This document shows positions 1-11,156 of a DNA stretch of 34,670 nucleotides, piece by piece. How positions within the stretch are numbered: position 1 is the first letter of the stretch; every line of letters starts with the position of its first letter. A program made the position numbers and the translations under genes. Under the pieces are notes generated by a model. It was not told where the DNA came from. It did no database searches and was given only the letters and a program-made list of their open reading frames with translations. Origin of the DNA: an uncultured Halieaceae bacterium (GTDB lineage: Bacteria; Pseudomonadota; Gammaproteobacteria; Pseudomonadales; Halieaceae); assembly GCA_913048495.1 (NCBI GenBank), contig CAJWWA010000005.1, forward strand, positions 1 to 34,670, read 5' to 3'.

Positions 1-12
1 GGCCACGGCGTC

Positions 13-381
13 CTACATCCTCGTGACGGGGTACCTGCTCCAGGACGCGCAGAAGCGCGGCGCGGCGCTGCCGCCGTCATCGGCGCCCCCGCCGTCTTCG
101 CCTTCGCCGCTCTCAGCTTCGCCGGCGTCGCTATCCCCTGCGCTGTCGGTCTCGACCCAGGCTATCGCGTCACCCTCGGCCAGCTGATCGCCCTCCTTGA
201 CCAGCAGCTCCGCCAGGGTGCCTGCTACTGTCGACGGGATCTCCATGGAGGCCTTGTCGGACTCCAGGACAATGAGCCCCTGCTCGACCTCGATGCTGTC
301 ACCGGGCCCTACCAGCAGTTCCACGACCTCCGCCGCCTCGGCGCCGCCGATATCGGGAACGAGTACCTGTTCTTTCGCCAC
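13..381 (-). CDS. aceF: Pyruvate dehydrogenase E2, N-terminal lipoyl domain (partial, broken)
   Basis: This is the start of dihydrolipoamide acetyltransferase, which carries acetyl groups on lipoyl-lysine in the pyruvate dehydrogenase complex. Residues 1-80 form a lipoyl domain, with the lipoylation lysine in the ESDKASMEIPS motif at about residue 43. An acidic Asp/Glu/Gly linker follows to about residue 108. The start is GTG, with AGGAG 8 bases upstream, 26 bases after the aceE stop, so the two genes are co-transcribed. The last 15 residues (beginning RFCASW) do not look like an E2 linker and run into a TAG at 13-15. The further lipoyl, E1/E3-binding and catalytic domains expected of this family are absent. 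Either a frameshift lies in the linker or the first ~70 bases belong to different DNA. Family identity is firm; the true 3' end is not visible. Confidence 0.88.
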   Translation of the reverse strand: MAKEQVLVPDIGGAEAAEVVELLVGPGDSIEVEQGLIVLESDKASMEIPSTVAGTLAELLVKEGDQLAEGDAIAWVETDSAGDSDAGEAESGEGEDGGGADDGGSAAPRFCASWSRYPVTRM

Positions 382-407
382 CTGACGCTCCTGGTTCTGG
401 CCGGCCC

Positions 408-3059
<2,652 letters not shown>

Positions 3060-3077
3060 GGTCGGGGAGGCTCCTGG

Positions 3078-3112
3078 CGTTGCACTGACAATCGTTGCAG
3101 GCGCTCGTTGCA
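3078..3112 (-). repeat. Three CGTTGCA direct repeats in the aceE leader
   Basis: The heptamer CGTTGCA (TGCAACG on the aceE coding strand) occurs exactly at 3078-3084, 3093-3099 and 3106-3112, spaced 15 and 13 bases. It lies 19-53 bases ahead of the aceE start. Three exact heptamers in 35 bases is well above chance. They could be half-sites for a regulator of pyruvate dehydrogenase or part of a leader structure. They do not match the PdhR box (AATTGGT-ACCAATT type). No function is shown. Confidence 0.5.
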
Positions 3113-3125
3113 ACATTTATAGGTT

Positions 3126-3146
3126 CCTAAAAAGAACCTTTTTAGG
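3126..3146. promoter_or_regulatory. A/T-rich palindrome upstream of aceE
   Basis: CCTAAAAAG (3126-3134) and CTTTTTAGG (3138-3146) form a perfect 9-bp inverted repeat around a 3-base centre. A second, overlapping pair GGTTC/GAACC sits at 3122-3126 and 3134-3138. On the aceE strand a TATAAA box follows immediately (revcomp of about 3116-3121), but no good -35 is seen at 17 bp. The position, about 65-90 bases before aceE, suits an operator over the promoter. A 3-base loop and the lack of a one-sided T tract argue against a simple terminator for the upstream protease gene. Confidence 0.45.
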
Positions 3147-3261
3147 TGCGCAATAGCGACCCGAGGGCGCGGACTCAGACCCGCGCGCCACAAAGTGGTT
3201 GTCATGCTACAGGAAACGTGCGCCTGAAGGAAATAACAATTCCCAATTAGAACTAAAGCGC

Positions 3262-6117
3262 TTAGTCGACCACCCAGGTCGCGTGCCCCGCCTTGATCGC
3301 CGTCGCGCTGTCGACCCGCCGGCCGGCGGTATCGGGGACGATCCCGCTGGCGCCGGGGGCGATCACCTGCAGCGAACGCGCCTCCTCCCGGAAGACCTCG
3401 CGGAAGTAGGCCGCCCACTCGTCCCGGTCGAAGTCGTTGACTGCCGCGGCCAGCTGCCGGCGCCCGTCAAAGGCGTACTGGCGCTTGGCGATGGACTGCC
3501 AGTAGAACTCCGCGCGCTCGAACAGGTTCTTGTCGGGCTCCTCGATCTCCGCCACCAGGGCTTCCCGGTGGCGCTGGAAGCGCGGGTCGTCCAGGGACGG
3601 CAGCACCTCGTCGAGGAAGCTGTCCATGGCCGCCGTGACGTGCGCGGCATCGTGGCTCGGGGACTGCACCAGCAGCACGAGACCCGGGATGTCGAACTGC
3701 GGCCAGGCAAAGGCGCTGACCACGTAGCCGAGCTGCTGCTCCGTCCGCAGCTGCTGGAAGAACCCGGACTTCATCACCTGCGCGGCCAGCGCGGTGCCGG
3801 CGCGGTCGCGCCAGCTGTCGCCGCCACCCTGCAGGTACCAGGTCACCACCGCGTCGTCGTGCGGCACGTCGGTCACGAACTGCAGGGTCTCGCCGGCAGC
3901 GAGGCGCAGGACCTCGAGCGGCGGCATCGCCGGGGCATCCCCTTCCGGCAGCAGCGTGCCCAGGGCCCCGGCGAGGTCGCCCACCGCCGACTGCGGATAG
4001 TTGCCGTAGAGCAGGGCCTCCGCGCTCGCGCTGTCCCAGAAGGCGCGGGCATAGGCTTCGATGGCGGCGAGGTCGAGCCCCTGCAGCGCCTCGATCAGCG
4101 CTTCCTCGCCATAGTCGCCGTAGAGCAGCGCCTCGCGCAGGTCATCGATCACCTGCGACGACGGGCGCTTGGCGACCGCATTCTCCAGGCCCCGGACCAG
4201 GTCGGCGCGGATGTTCTCGAAGCGGGACGGATCGAAGGACGGGGCCTCGAGGGTGTCGAGCAGCCGCTCCAGCAGCACCTGCTGCTTGTCGTTGTAGCCA
4301 CTGATGCGCAGGCTCACGCCGCGGGCGTGTTTATAGAGGCTGAAGTCGAGCCCCGCGAGCCGGGCCGGGTAGGTGAACGGGTTGACCGCATCCGTAAGAA
4401 GGTTGGTGTAGAGCAGGGCCGCCGCGACATCGCGGGCATCACCGACCGCGAGCGGGGAACGGAAATTCACGTACATCGCCCCGCGGGGTACGCGGAACGC
4501 CTCGGCCTGGCGGAACCAGATGCGCGTGCGCGAGGTGTCCAGGGCAATCGTCGGCGTCTCGGGATTGTCCGCCGACAGCGGCACCAGCGAGAGGTCCTCG
4601 GCAATGAAGGCGTTCGGCGCGGGCAGATGCAGGCTCTCCGTCGCCGCCGGAGCCCAGCGGGACGCGAGCGCCGGACCCTGCTCCACGGCGTAGGGCACTT
4701 CGTAGTAGGGCGACTCGCGATCCACCGGCACGCCGGGCGCAGTCAGCACGACCTGCGCCAGCGCCGGCCGCATGCCCTCCAGGGCCTCCGCGATGAGGCC
4801 CGGCGCGAAGCGCTCCATGAGGTACGGGCCCCGAAGGACATCCTCGGGGGCGTAATCATGCATGCCGCTGGCCAGGGCGCTGACGTAGCCGATCGGTTCG
4901 CCGTGCTCCCGGAAACGGAAGTCGATGGCCGCCAGTTCCGACTGCTCTTCGTAGAGCCAGCGCTGCGGCCCCTCCTCGCGAAGCATGTCGAGGTAGCTGA
5001 ACAGCAGCGCCAGCACGCGCTCGTGCTCCTCGACACCGCGCTCGGTGAGGGAGACGGTGACGCTGAACAGGGAGCCGCCGCGCCAGGACAACCCCTCTCC
5101 GGCCGCGAGGCCCTCCGCCAGGCCCTCATCCTTCAGGGCGAGCAGGAGGCTGCCCTCCCCCTCGTGACCGATCAGGTTGCCGAGGTAGGCCATGGGCTTG
5201 GCCCGGTACTCGTCGCGGTAGTTCGGCACCTGGAAGTTGACCTGCAGCTGCCGGAGCGTCGCCTGCGGCTCTACCGTGACCTTCATGGGCAGGGATGCCG
5301 GCTCGAAGAGCGGCGCGTCCAGCGGCTCCGGCTCGTAGTCGTGGTTGGGCACCTGCGCAAACAGCGGCGCCACCAGCGCCTCGAGCTCGTCGAGGGGCTC
5401 GGCACCGAGCACTACCAGGCGCATGGCGTTGGCGGAGTAGTGCTTGCGGTAGAAGGCGAGAAGATCGTCCCGCACCGGCGCGCCGGGGCGGTCCGCCAGC
5501 GACTCGAGGCTGCCGACGGAGAACTGGCTGTAGGGGTGGGCAGGGTTCATGACCGCCTGCAGCACGTCGAGGCCGCGCCGCGGGTCGCTCTTCAGCCCCA
5601 TCTGGTACTCGGCCTGCACGGCGTTCTTCTCGCGGTCCACGTAGACCGCGTCGAAGCGCGGCGCAATGAAGAACTGGGCGAAGCGGTCCAGGCCCTCTTC
5701 GAGGAAAGGCGCGTTGATGTCGAAGAAGTAGTTGGTGTGCTCGAAGCTCGTGTAGGCGTTGCGGGAACCGCCGTGCTCCGTGATGTACTGCTCGTACTCG
5801 GCGGCGTCCGGGTACTTGTCGGTGCCGAGGAAAAGCATGTGCTCTAGGAAATGGGCCAGCCCCCCGCGCCCCGGCGGGTTGTCGCCGCTGCCGACCATCA
5901 CGTCCAGGGATGCCGCGGCCTTCTGCGTATCCGGGTCCGAGATGAGCAGCGCCTGCAGCCCGTTCTCCAGCGTGACCAGGCGATAGGCATAGTCATCGGC
6001 CGGGCTTTGTGCCGGCTCCACGTGCTCGCGGACGGGGCTGGCGGCACAGGCCGCAAGCAACATCGACAACAGCAGGACAGGGAGCGCCGGCAGACGCGGC
6101 GCAGGTCGCAGGGGCAT
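3262..6117 (-). CDS. Insulinase-family (M16) zinc metalloprotease, pitrilysin type, lipoprotein
   Basis: Predicted outer-membrane-anchored periplasmic peptidase of the pitrilysin/insulysin branch, which degrades peptides enclosed in a two-half clamshell. The protein is 951 residues; E. coli protease III is about 962. The inverted zinc motif HFLEH is at residues 89-93, and the third ligand is probably E170 in the EKNAVQAEYQ stretch. The C-terminal half carries the usual inactive M16 repeats, including RTEQQLGYVV. The N-terminus is a lipoprotein signal with lipobox LAAC and Cys24, unlike the ordinary signal peptide of PtrA. It starts 3 bases after the permease gene ends, so the two form an operon. 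About 200 bases separate its end from aceE. Confidence 0.93.
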   Translation of the reverse strand: MPLRPAPRLPALPVLLLSMLLAACAASPVREHVEPAQSPADDYAYRLVTLENGLQALLISDPDTQKAAASLDVMVGSGDNPPGRGGLAHFLEHMLFLGTDKYPDAAEYEQYITEHGGSRNAYTSFEHTNYFFDINAPFLEEGLDRFAQFFIAPRFDAVYVDREKNAVQAEYQMGLKSDPRRGLDVLQAVMNPAHPYSQFSVGSLESLADRPGAPVRDDLLAFYRKHYSANAMRLVVLGAEPLDELEALVAPLFAQVPNHDYEPEPLDAPLFEPASLPMKVTVEPQATLRQLQVNFQVPNYRDEYRAKPMAYLGNLIGHEGEGSLLLALKDEGLAEGLAAGEGLSWRGGSLFSVTVSLTERGVEEHERVLALLFSYLDMLREEGPQRWLYEEQSELAAIDFRFREHGEPIGYVSALASGMHDYAPEDVLRGPYLMERFAPGLIAEALEGMRPALAQVVLTAPGVPVDRESPYYEVPYAVEQGPALASRWAPAATESLHLPAPNAFIAEDLSLVPLSADNPETPTIALDTSRTRIWFRQAEAFRVPRGAMYVNFRSPLAVGDARDVAAALLYTNLLTDAVNPFTYPARLAGLDFSLYKHARGVSLRISGYNDKQQVLLERLLDTLEAPSFDPSRFENIRADLVRGLENAVAKRPSSQVIDDLREALLYGDYGEEALIEALQGLDLAAIEAYARAFWDSASAEALLYGNYPQSAVGDLAGALGTLLPEGDAPAMPPLEVLRLAAGETLQFVTDVPHDDAVVTWYLQGGGDSWRDRAGTALAAQVMKSGFFQQLRTEQQLGYVVSAFAWPQFDIPGLVLLVQSPSHDAAHVTAAMDSFLDEVLPSLDDPRFQRHREALVAEIEEPDKNLFERAEFYWQSIAKRQYAFDGRRQLAAAVNDFDRDEWAAYFREVFREEARSLQVIAPGASGIVPDTAGRRVDSATAIKAGHATWVVD

Positions 6118-6120
6118 GAA

Positions 6121-7197
6121 TCAGTCTCCTTGTACGGCTTCCGGTTCCACTTCCCGGGTGGGCCAGGCGTTGATGACCGCCTTGATCAGCGTGGCCAGGG
6201 GGATGGCGAAGAAGACCCCCCACAGGCCCCAGATACCACCGAAGAACAGCACGGCGATGATGATGGCCACGGGGTGCAGGTTGACCGCCTCGGAAAACAG
6301 CAGCGGAACCAGCACATTGCCATCGAGGATCTGGATGACGATATAGACACCCATCACCACGTAGAATTCCCCGCCCAGGCCCCACTGGAAGAACGCGACC
6401 ATGAGGATCGGGATGGTGATCAGGAAGGCGCCGATGTAGGGGATGATCACGGACAGCCCCACCAGCAGCGCGAGCAGGGCCGCGTAGTTGAGCCCGAGCC
6501 AGGTGAAGGCGACGTAGCTGGCGGCGCCGACGATGATGATCTCCACCATCTTGCCACGGGCATAGTTCGAGAACTGGACGTTCATCTCCGCCCAGATCCG
6601 GGTGAGCAGCGGGCGCCGCCGGGGCAGGAAACTGGTCAGCCAGTTGGTGATCTGCTGCCGGTCCTTGAGCAGGAAGAAAACCATGATCGGGATGAGTACC
6701 AGGTAGACCGTTACGGTCAGAAAGCCGGGAATGCCGGCCAGGGTGCGGGTTACCAGCCGCTGGCCGAAGCCGGCGACCTCGACCTGCGCCGCGGCCACCA
6801 CCTGGTTGAGCTGCTCCTGGCTGAACAGCTCCGGGTACTGGGCGGGCAGCACCGCCAGCAGCTGGCGCCCCTGCTCGAGCATGCGCGGCACTTCGCCAGC
6901 AAGGGCCACGAGCTGGCGCCAGACCAGCGGCAGCAGGCCGAGAATCACGCCGAAGAAAGCGCCGATGAAAATAATGAAGGCCAGGGTGAACCCCAGCCAC
7001 TGCGGCAGGCCGGTGCGCTGCAGCACGTTCGCAACGCCCTGCACGAGGTAGGCGAGGACGACGGCGGCGAGCACCGGCGCCATGATGTCGCCGATGGTGA
7101 CGAGCAGCACCGTGCCGACGAGCAGCAGGAGAAGGAGCAGTATGGACTCCTCCTCCTGCAGGTAGCGCCGGTACCACTTCCTGAAGACTTCCATCAT
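6121..7197 (-). CDS. AI-2E/PerM family inner-membrane permease
   Basis: Polytopic membrane protein of 358 residues, matching the ~350 of E. coli PerM. Hydrophobic segments are near residues 18-55, 68-95, 155-180, 215-235, 240-275 and 300-345, with the family's long soluble stretch (about 100-150) between early and late segments. Late-half features include GLSVIIPYIG and ILDGNVLVPLLFS. Some family members export autoinducer-2 or act as Na+/H+ antiporters, so the substrate here is unknown. Two adjacent ATGs (7197, 7194) share a GGGAG about 10 bases upstream. PerM-type genes sit beside bepA in E. coli; here an acyltransferase and a TusA-like gene lie between them. The M16 lipoprotein follows after 3 bases. 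Confidence 0.9.
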   Translation of the reverse strand: MMEVFRKWYRRYLQEEESILLLLLLLVGTVLLVTIGDIMAPVLAAVVLAYLVQGVANVLQRTGLPQWLGFTLAFIIFIGAFFGVILGLLPLVWRQLVALAGEVPRMLEQGRQLLAVLPAQYPELFSQEQLNQVVAAAQVEVAGFGQRLVTRTLAGIPGFLTVTVYLVLIPIMVFFLLKDRQQITNWLTSFLPRRRPLLTRIWAEMNVQFSNYARGKMVEIIIVGAASYVAFTWLGLNYAALLALLVGLSVIIPYIGAFLITIPILMVAFFQWGLGGEFYVVMGVYIVIQILDGNVLVPLLFSEAVNLHPVAIIIAVLFFGGIWGLWGVFFAIPLATLIKAVINAWPTREVEPEAVQGD

Positions 7198-7299
7198 GGG
7201 AAAGTCGACTCCCTCAGCACGCCGCGGGGCCGCCCCGCCGAACCCGTTTATGATGCCCGAGCGCGCGGTGGGATGTATACGCCGGCGGCACGCGGCGGC

Positions 7300-9264
7300 T
7301 CAGCGCGCGCCCGGCGCGCCCGCCCCAAGCAGTTCGCGGACCGGGTCCGGGTGGACCTCGGCAAAGCGCTCGCCGGTGTAGCGGGCGAAGGCGCGGGAGT
7401 GGTGGTGCTTGTCGTAGAACGCCGGCACACCGTCCGGGGTTTCCGTCCGGCAGCGCTCGGGGCGCCGCTCGCTGCAGAGCAGGTCGACGCGGTCGATGTA
7501 CAGGTCCGTGATCGCCATGAACGGCTCGAAGAGCCGGTCGCTGGCCGGGTCTGCCTCGAAGTAGTCCAGGTTTTCCGGCCGGCCGCAGGCGGCGCTGACC
7601 CCGGTCTCGTTGATAAGGCGGGCACAGGGCACGCGGGTCTTCATGTAACTGCCGAAGGTCATCACGCGCAGCGACGGGTTGTACGCCCGCAGTGCCCGCG
7701 TCGCGACGAGGAAGGGCTCCGCAATCCGCGAGAACGCCCGGTTCGAGGCCGAGACCGCAACCACGTGAAAGCGCTGCGCCACCTCGGGCGTCATCAACGC
7801 TGCGAAGCGATCCGTGCAGGCGGGGTACTGCGCGCGCACCGTGCCGGCCACCACCCGGAGCCGGCCGCACTTCTCCGTACCGCCAAACAGCACCAGGGCG
7901 ACCTCCGGGTCGTTTTCATAGATGGCCCGGAGGAAGTTGTAGCCGTCCACCTCGTGCGAATTCCCGAGCACGAGCACCTGGATCGCCGCACCGGCGCAGG
8001 CCCCGTCCGTACCCAGGCGCAGGTTGCAGGCACTGCGGCTATCGAGGAAGCGTCGCTGCTCACCCGCCTCGATCGCCGCGGCGGAGAGCTGCTGCCGCGG
8101 GTAGCGCCAGCCCCAGCCATCGCCCAGCCAGGCGTGCAGCGCCGGGGCCGCCAGCACGGCGACCAGGCCGGCGACGACGAGGGCGAAGCGGCCGTCCGGC
8201 AGCCGCGCGGCGGGGCCCGGATCGCCCGCGCGCGAGTAGAAGCGCCGCTCGACGCCGGCGTGCAGGAGCCAGGCCAGCAGCAGCATGACGGCGCCGAGAA
8301 CCAGCTGCTCAAGCGGGGCGAGCGCTCTGCCCGTGTGATAGCGGTAGAGCGCCACCACCGGCCAGTGCACGAGGTACAGCGCGTAGGACACCTTGCCCAG
8401 CCAGGTGGACAGCGGGTGACGCAGGGCGCGGAAGAGCGGGCCGCCCGCCCCCTGCGCGGCGGTGCCGAGGAGCGCCAGCGCGGTCCCGAGCGTCGGCACC
8501 AGCGCCGCCCACCCGGGGTAGAGCGTGTCACCGTCGAGGCCAAGGACACTCGCCAGCACCAGAATGAGCCCCAGCGCCAGGGCCCCGCGCGCCACCGCCT
8601 CCCGGGCACCCAGGCGCCCTGCCGGACCGGAAGCGAGCAGGAACGGCAGCGCGGCGCCGGTCGCAAACTGGAAGACCCGGAACGGCGACAGGAAGAACGC
8701 CGCTGAGGCATCGACACCCGTGTACCAGACGGTCACCGCGGCGCTCGCGACGGCAAGCCCGCCCAGCGATGCACCGAGCGGCAGGCGCCCGCGCAAGCGC
8801 CAGAGCAGGAGCAGCAGCGCCGGCCAGGCCAGGTAGAACTGCTCCTCGACGCCGAGGGACCAGGTATGCAGCAGCGGCTTCAACTCCGAGTCTGCGTCCC
8901 AGTACCCGGCCTCGGCGTAGAAGACGATATTGGACACACTGACCATGGCGGCCAGCGCGGAGCGCGCAAAGGGTCCGAAGTCATAGGGGTTCAAGAGCAG
9001 GGCCGCAGCGGCAAAGGTCGCCGCCACCGTGGCCAGGAGCGGCGGCAGGAGCCGCCGGATGCGCCGCAGGTAGAAGCCGGCGAGGGAGAAATCACCCCGG
9101 GCAACGCGGGCCAGGATGAGCTGGGTGATCAGGTAGCCCGAGATCACGAAGAACACGTCGACCCCGACAAAGCCGCCGGCGAGCGGCTCGATACCGAGGT
9201 GAAAGAGCACGACCGCCATGACGGCGACGGCGCGAAGGCCGTCGATTTCCGGGCGGTAGGTCAC
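7300..9264 (-). CDS. OafA-type acyltransferase with C-terminal SGNH domain
   Basis: Membrane acyltransferase expected to move acetyl or another acyl group onto a surface polysaccharide or O-antigen. Residues 1-345 are the acyltransferase-3 domain with about ten membrane helices; family motifs are PEIDGLRAVAV near the start, FYLRRIRRLLPP and GVEEQFYLAWP. The periplasmic C-terminal SGNH domain has VLVLGNSHE with Ser436 as nucleophile (GNSH rather than GDSH) and DKHH with D618/H621. Length is 654. The frame is open about 60 codons further, but that part overlaps tusA and is not protein-like, so I start at GTG 9264, just ahead of TYRPEIDG. The ribosome site there is weak. A short ATG frame overlapping the tusA stop ends at this GTG, suggesting coupled translation. 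The polysaccharide target is not in this window. Confidence 0.88.
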   Translation of the reverse strand: MTYRPEIDGLRAVAVMAVVLFHLGIEPLAGGFVGVDVFFVISGYLITQLILARVARGDFSLAGFYLRRIRRLLPPLLATVAATFAAAALLLNPYDFGPFARSALAAMVSVSNIVFYAEAGYWDADSELKPLLHTWSLGVEEQFYLAWPALLLLLWRLRGRLPLGASLGGLAVASAAVTVWYTGVDASAAFFLSPFRVFQFATGAALPFLLASGPAGRLGAREAVARGALALGLILVLASVLGLDGDTLYPGWAALVPTLGTALALLGTAAQGAGGPLFRALRHPLSTWLGKVSYALYLVHWPVVALYRYHTGRALAPLEQLVLGAVMLLLAWLLHAGVERRFYSRAGDPGPAARLPDGRFALVVAGLVAVLAAPALHAWLGDGWGWRYPRQQLSAAAIEAGEQRRFLDSRSACNLRLGTDGACAGAAIQVLVLGNSHEVDGYNFLRAIYENDPEVALVLFGGTEKCGRLRVVAGTVRAQYPACTDRFAALMTPEVAQRFHVVAVSASNRAFSRIAEPFLVATRALRAYNPSLRVMTFGSYMKTRVPCARLINETGVSAACGRPENLDYFEADPASDRLFEPFMAITDLYIDRVDLLCSERRPERCRTETPDGVPAFYDKHHHSRAFARYTGERFAEVHPDPVRELLGAGAPGAR

Positions 9265-9292
9265 CCGTCGCTGCCCGGGCGCAGCGCGCGCG

Positions 9293-9526
9293 TCATACCT
9301 TGCGCAGGAGGTAGCGGTAGACGCCGTCGCGCTCGTCGCTGAAGAGGAGCTCGTGACCGCTCTGTTCGCAGAACACCGCGAAGTCCCGCACCGAGCCGCT
9401 GTCCGTCGCGAGCACCGCCAGCGCCTGCCCCGGAGCGAGGGCATTCAGGGCGCGCTTGGCCTTCAGCAGCGGCATGGGGCAACGCAGGCCGCGGGCGTCA
9501 ACCTCGCTGTCGGCGGTCTCGAGCAT
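9293..9526 (-). CDS. TusA/SirA-family sulfur-carrier-like protein
   Basis: Small 77-residue cytoplasmic protein with the family signature DARGLRCPMPLLKAK; Cys16 in CPxP is the persulfide-carrying residue in TusA. Family members relay sulfur to tRNA thiolation, molybdenum cofactor or other pathways. ATG at 9526 has GGAGG about 11 bases upstream. The gene sits head-to-head with bepA, and nadA is beyond it. The same trio (a TusA-like gene, bepA, nadA) is linked in Pseudomonas aeruginosa (PA1006-PA1005-PA1004, from memory), where the TusA-like protein supports nitrate respiration. That makes it more likely the PA1006 type than the tRNA-modifying TusA, but sequence alone does not settle it. Confidence 0.9.
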   Translation of the reverse strand: MLETADSEVDARGLRCPMPLLKAKRALNALAPGQALAVLATDSGSVRDFAVFCEQSGHELLFSDERDGVYRYLLRKV

Positions 9527-9684
9527 GGGGTGGTGTCCTCCGGTCGCCGCGGTGAACTTTTGCCCACGGCGGTCGCCTAACTCTGCGCGCGGGCCCGATC
9601 ACCGATACGGAACGGGCCCGGTCGCGTAGAATACGTCAAGCCGCCCGAGCAGACCATGGGCGCCCGGACACCAGGTTGATCTTC

Positions 9685-11139
9685 ATGCCCCGCCGCCCCC
9701 GCCAAGCAATGACTGCAGCCCTGCTCGCGCTGGTGCTCGCGGCCGTGCCCGTGGCCGCCGTCGAGGACCTGAAGCTGCCCAACCTGGGCGAGTCGAGCAC
9801 CAGCCTTTTTTCTGCAGAGTACGAGTACCAGCTGGGCCGGGCCTGGCTGCGGATCTTCCGCGGGCAGGTACCGACGGTGAACGACCCCCTGCTCTTCGAT
9901 TACCTGGAAGGCCTGGTTTTCCGGCTAGTGAACCACAGCCAGCTAAAGGACCGGCGGGTCGACCTCGTGATCGTGGACAACCCCACGATCAATGCCTTTG
10001 CCGTACCCGGCGGGGTCATCGGGGTGCACAACGGCCTGCTTCTCTACGCCCAGAGCGAGGACGAGCTGGCCACCGTACTCGCCCACGAGATCGCCCACCT
10101 GAGCCAGCGGCACTTCTCCCGGCGCGTGGAATTCGCGAAGAAACAGCAACCGCTGACCCTGGCGACCATGCTCGCCAGCTTCGTGCTGATGGCCGCCGCC
10201 GGGGGCGACGCGGGGCTCGCTGCGCTCAGCGCCGCCCAGGCCGCCGCGCAGGACTCCGCGCTGCGCTACAGCCGCGGCAACGAGGCCGAGGCAGACCGGG
10301 TGGGGATGCAGACCCTCGTCGCCGCCGGCATGGACCCACACGCGGCGCCGGCGATGTTCGAGCGCATGCTGCAGGCGTCACGGTACGCGACAGGCAACCG
10401 GATTCCGGAGTTCCTGCGCACGCACCCGCTGTCGGAGAGCCGCATCGCCGACACCCGCAACCGCGCCCGCCAGTACCCGAAGCAGATCCGGACCACGGAT
10501 CTTACCTACCAGCTGATGCGGGCCCGGGTCATCAACCAGCTGGCGGAGACCCCGGAAGAAGCCATCCGCAAGTTCCGCAGCGAGCTCGACGGCTCACCGC
10601 GCTCGCAGACCGCCGCGCGCTACGGCCTCGTGCTCGCCCTGACCGAGGCCGGGCGCACTGACGAGGCCGCCCTGGAACTCGACACGATCTGGGCGGCGGA
10701 CCGCGAGCGGCTGGAATACCTCCTGGCCGACGCAGAAATCGATCTCGCCCGCAACCAGCCGGAGAAGGCGGTCAAGAAGCTCTCGGAGCGGCTGCTGCTG
10801 TCGCCGGGCAACCACCCGCTGGTCATGACCTATGCCCGGGCCCTGCTAAAGAACGAGCAGCCCCATATCGCGGAGCAGGTGCTCGCGGAACAGAGCAAGC
10901 AGCGCCCCGACGACCCCTACCTGTGGTACCTGCTGGCGGAGGTCCAGGGGCTGGCCGGCAACATCGTCGGCCTGCACCAGTCCCGGGCCGAGTACTTCAT
11001 CCTCAACGGGGTGCTCGACGAGGCCGAGAAGCAGCTGCGGTACGCCCTGCGCAGCGTGAAGTCCGACTACACCACCAGCGCCCGCCTCAACGAGCGCCTC
11101 AAGGATGTAGTCGAGATGAAGGAGCAGTTGGAGTCCTAG
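9685..11139 (+). CDS. bepA: BepA-like periplasmic M48 metalloprotease/chaperone with TPR domain
   Basis: Periplasmic quality-control protein that in E. coli helps assemble or degrade LptD and other outer-membrane proteins with BamA. Length is 484; the E. coli protein is 487. Order: signal peptide to about residue 25 (MTAALLALVLAAVPVAA core); M48 domain with HEIAH at 134-138 and the third zinc ligand E200 in NEAEAD; then TPR-like helical repeats from about 270 to the end (LAEQSKQRPDDPYLWYLLAEV is typical). The frame opens at a TTG nine bases earlier, but ATG 9685 gives a cleaner signal peptide; a third choice is ATG 9709. It is divergent from the TusA-like gene and converges on nadA with 17 bases between stops. 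Confidence 0.94.
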   Translation: MPRRPRQAMTAALLALVLAAVPVAAVEDLKLPNLGESSTSLFSAEYEYQLGRAWLRIFRGQVPTVNDPLLFDYLEGLVFRLVNHSQLKDRRVDLVIVDNPTINAFAVPGGVIGVHNGLLLYAQSEDELATVLAHEIAHLSQRHFSRRVEFAKKQQPLTLATMLASFVLMAAAGGDAGLAALSAAQAAAQDSALRYSRGNEAEADRVGMQTLVAAGMDPHAAPAMFERMLQASRYATGNRIPEFLRTHPLSESRIADTRNRARQYPKQIRTTDLTYQLMRARVINQLAETPEEAIRKFRSELDGSPRSQTAARYGLVLALTEAGRTDEAALELDTIWAADRERLEYLLADAEIDLARNQPEKAVKKLSERLLLSPGNHPLVMTYARALLKNEQPHIAEQVLAEQSKQRPDDPYLWYLLAEVQGLAGNIVGLHQSRAEYFILNGVLDEAEKQLRYALRSVKSDYTTSARLNERLKDVVEMKEQLES

Positions 11140-11156
11140 GGCGCGCCCCGGAGCCG

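Noticed and set aside
3188-3198. CCAC-AAA-GTGG hairpin as terminator of the M16 protease gene
   Set aside because: Four-bp arms and no T tract on the relevant side.
3199-8706. Plus-strand open frames of 880-950 codons opposite the protease, permease and acyltransferase
   Set aside because: Composition is His/Arg/Gln/Gly-rich antisense sequence with no domain; the minus-strand genes explain the region.
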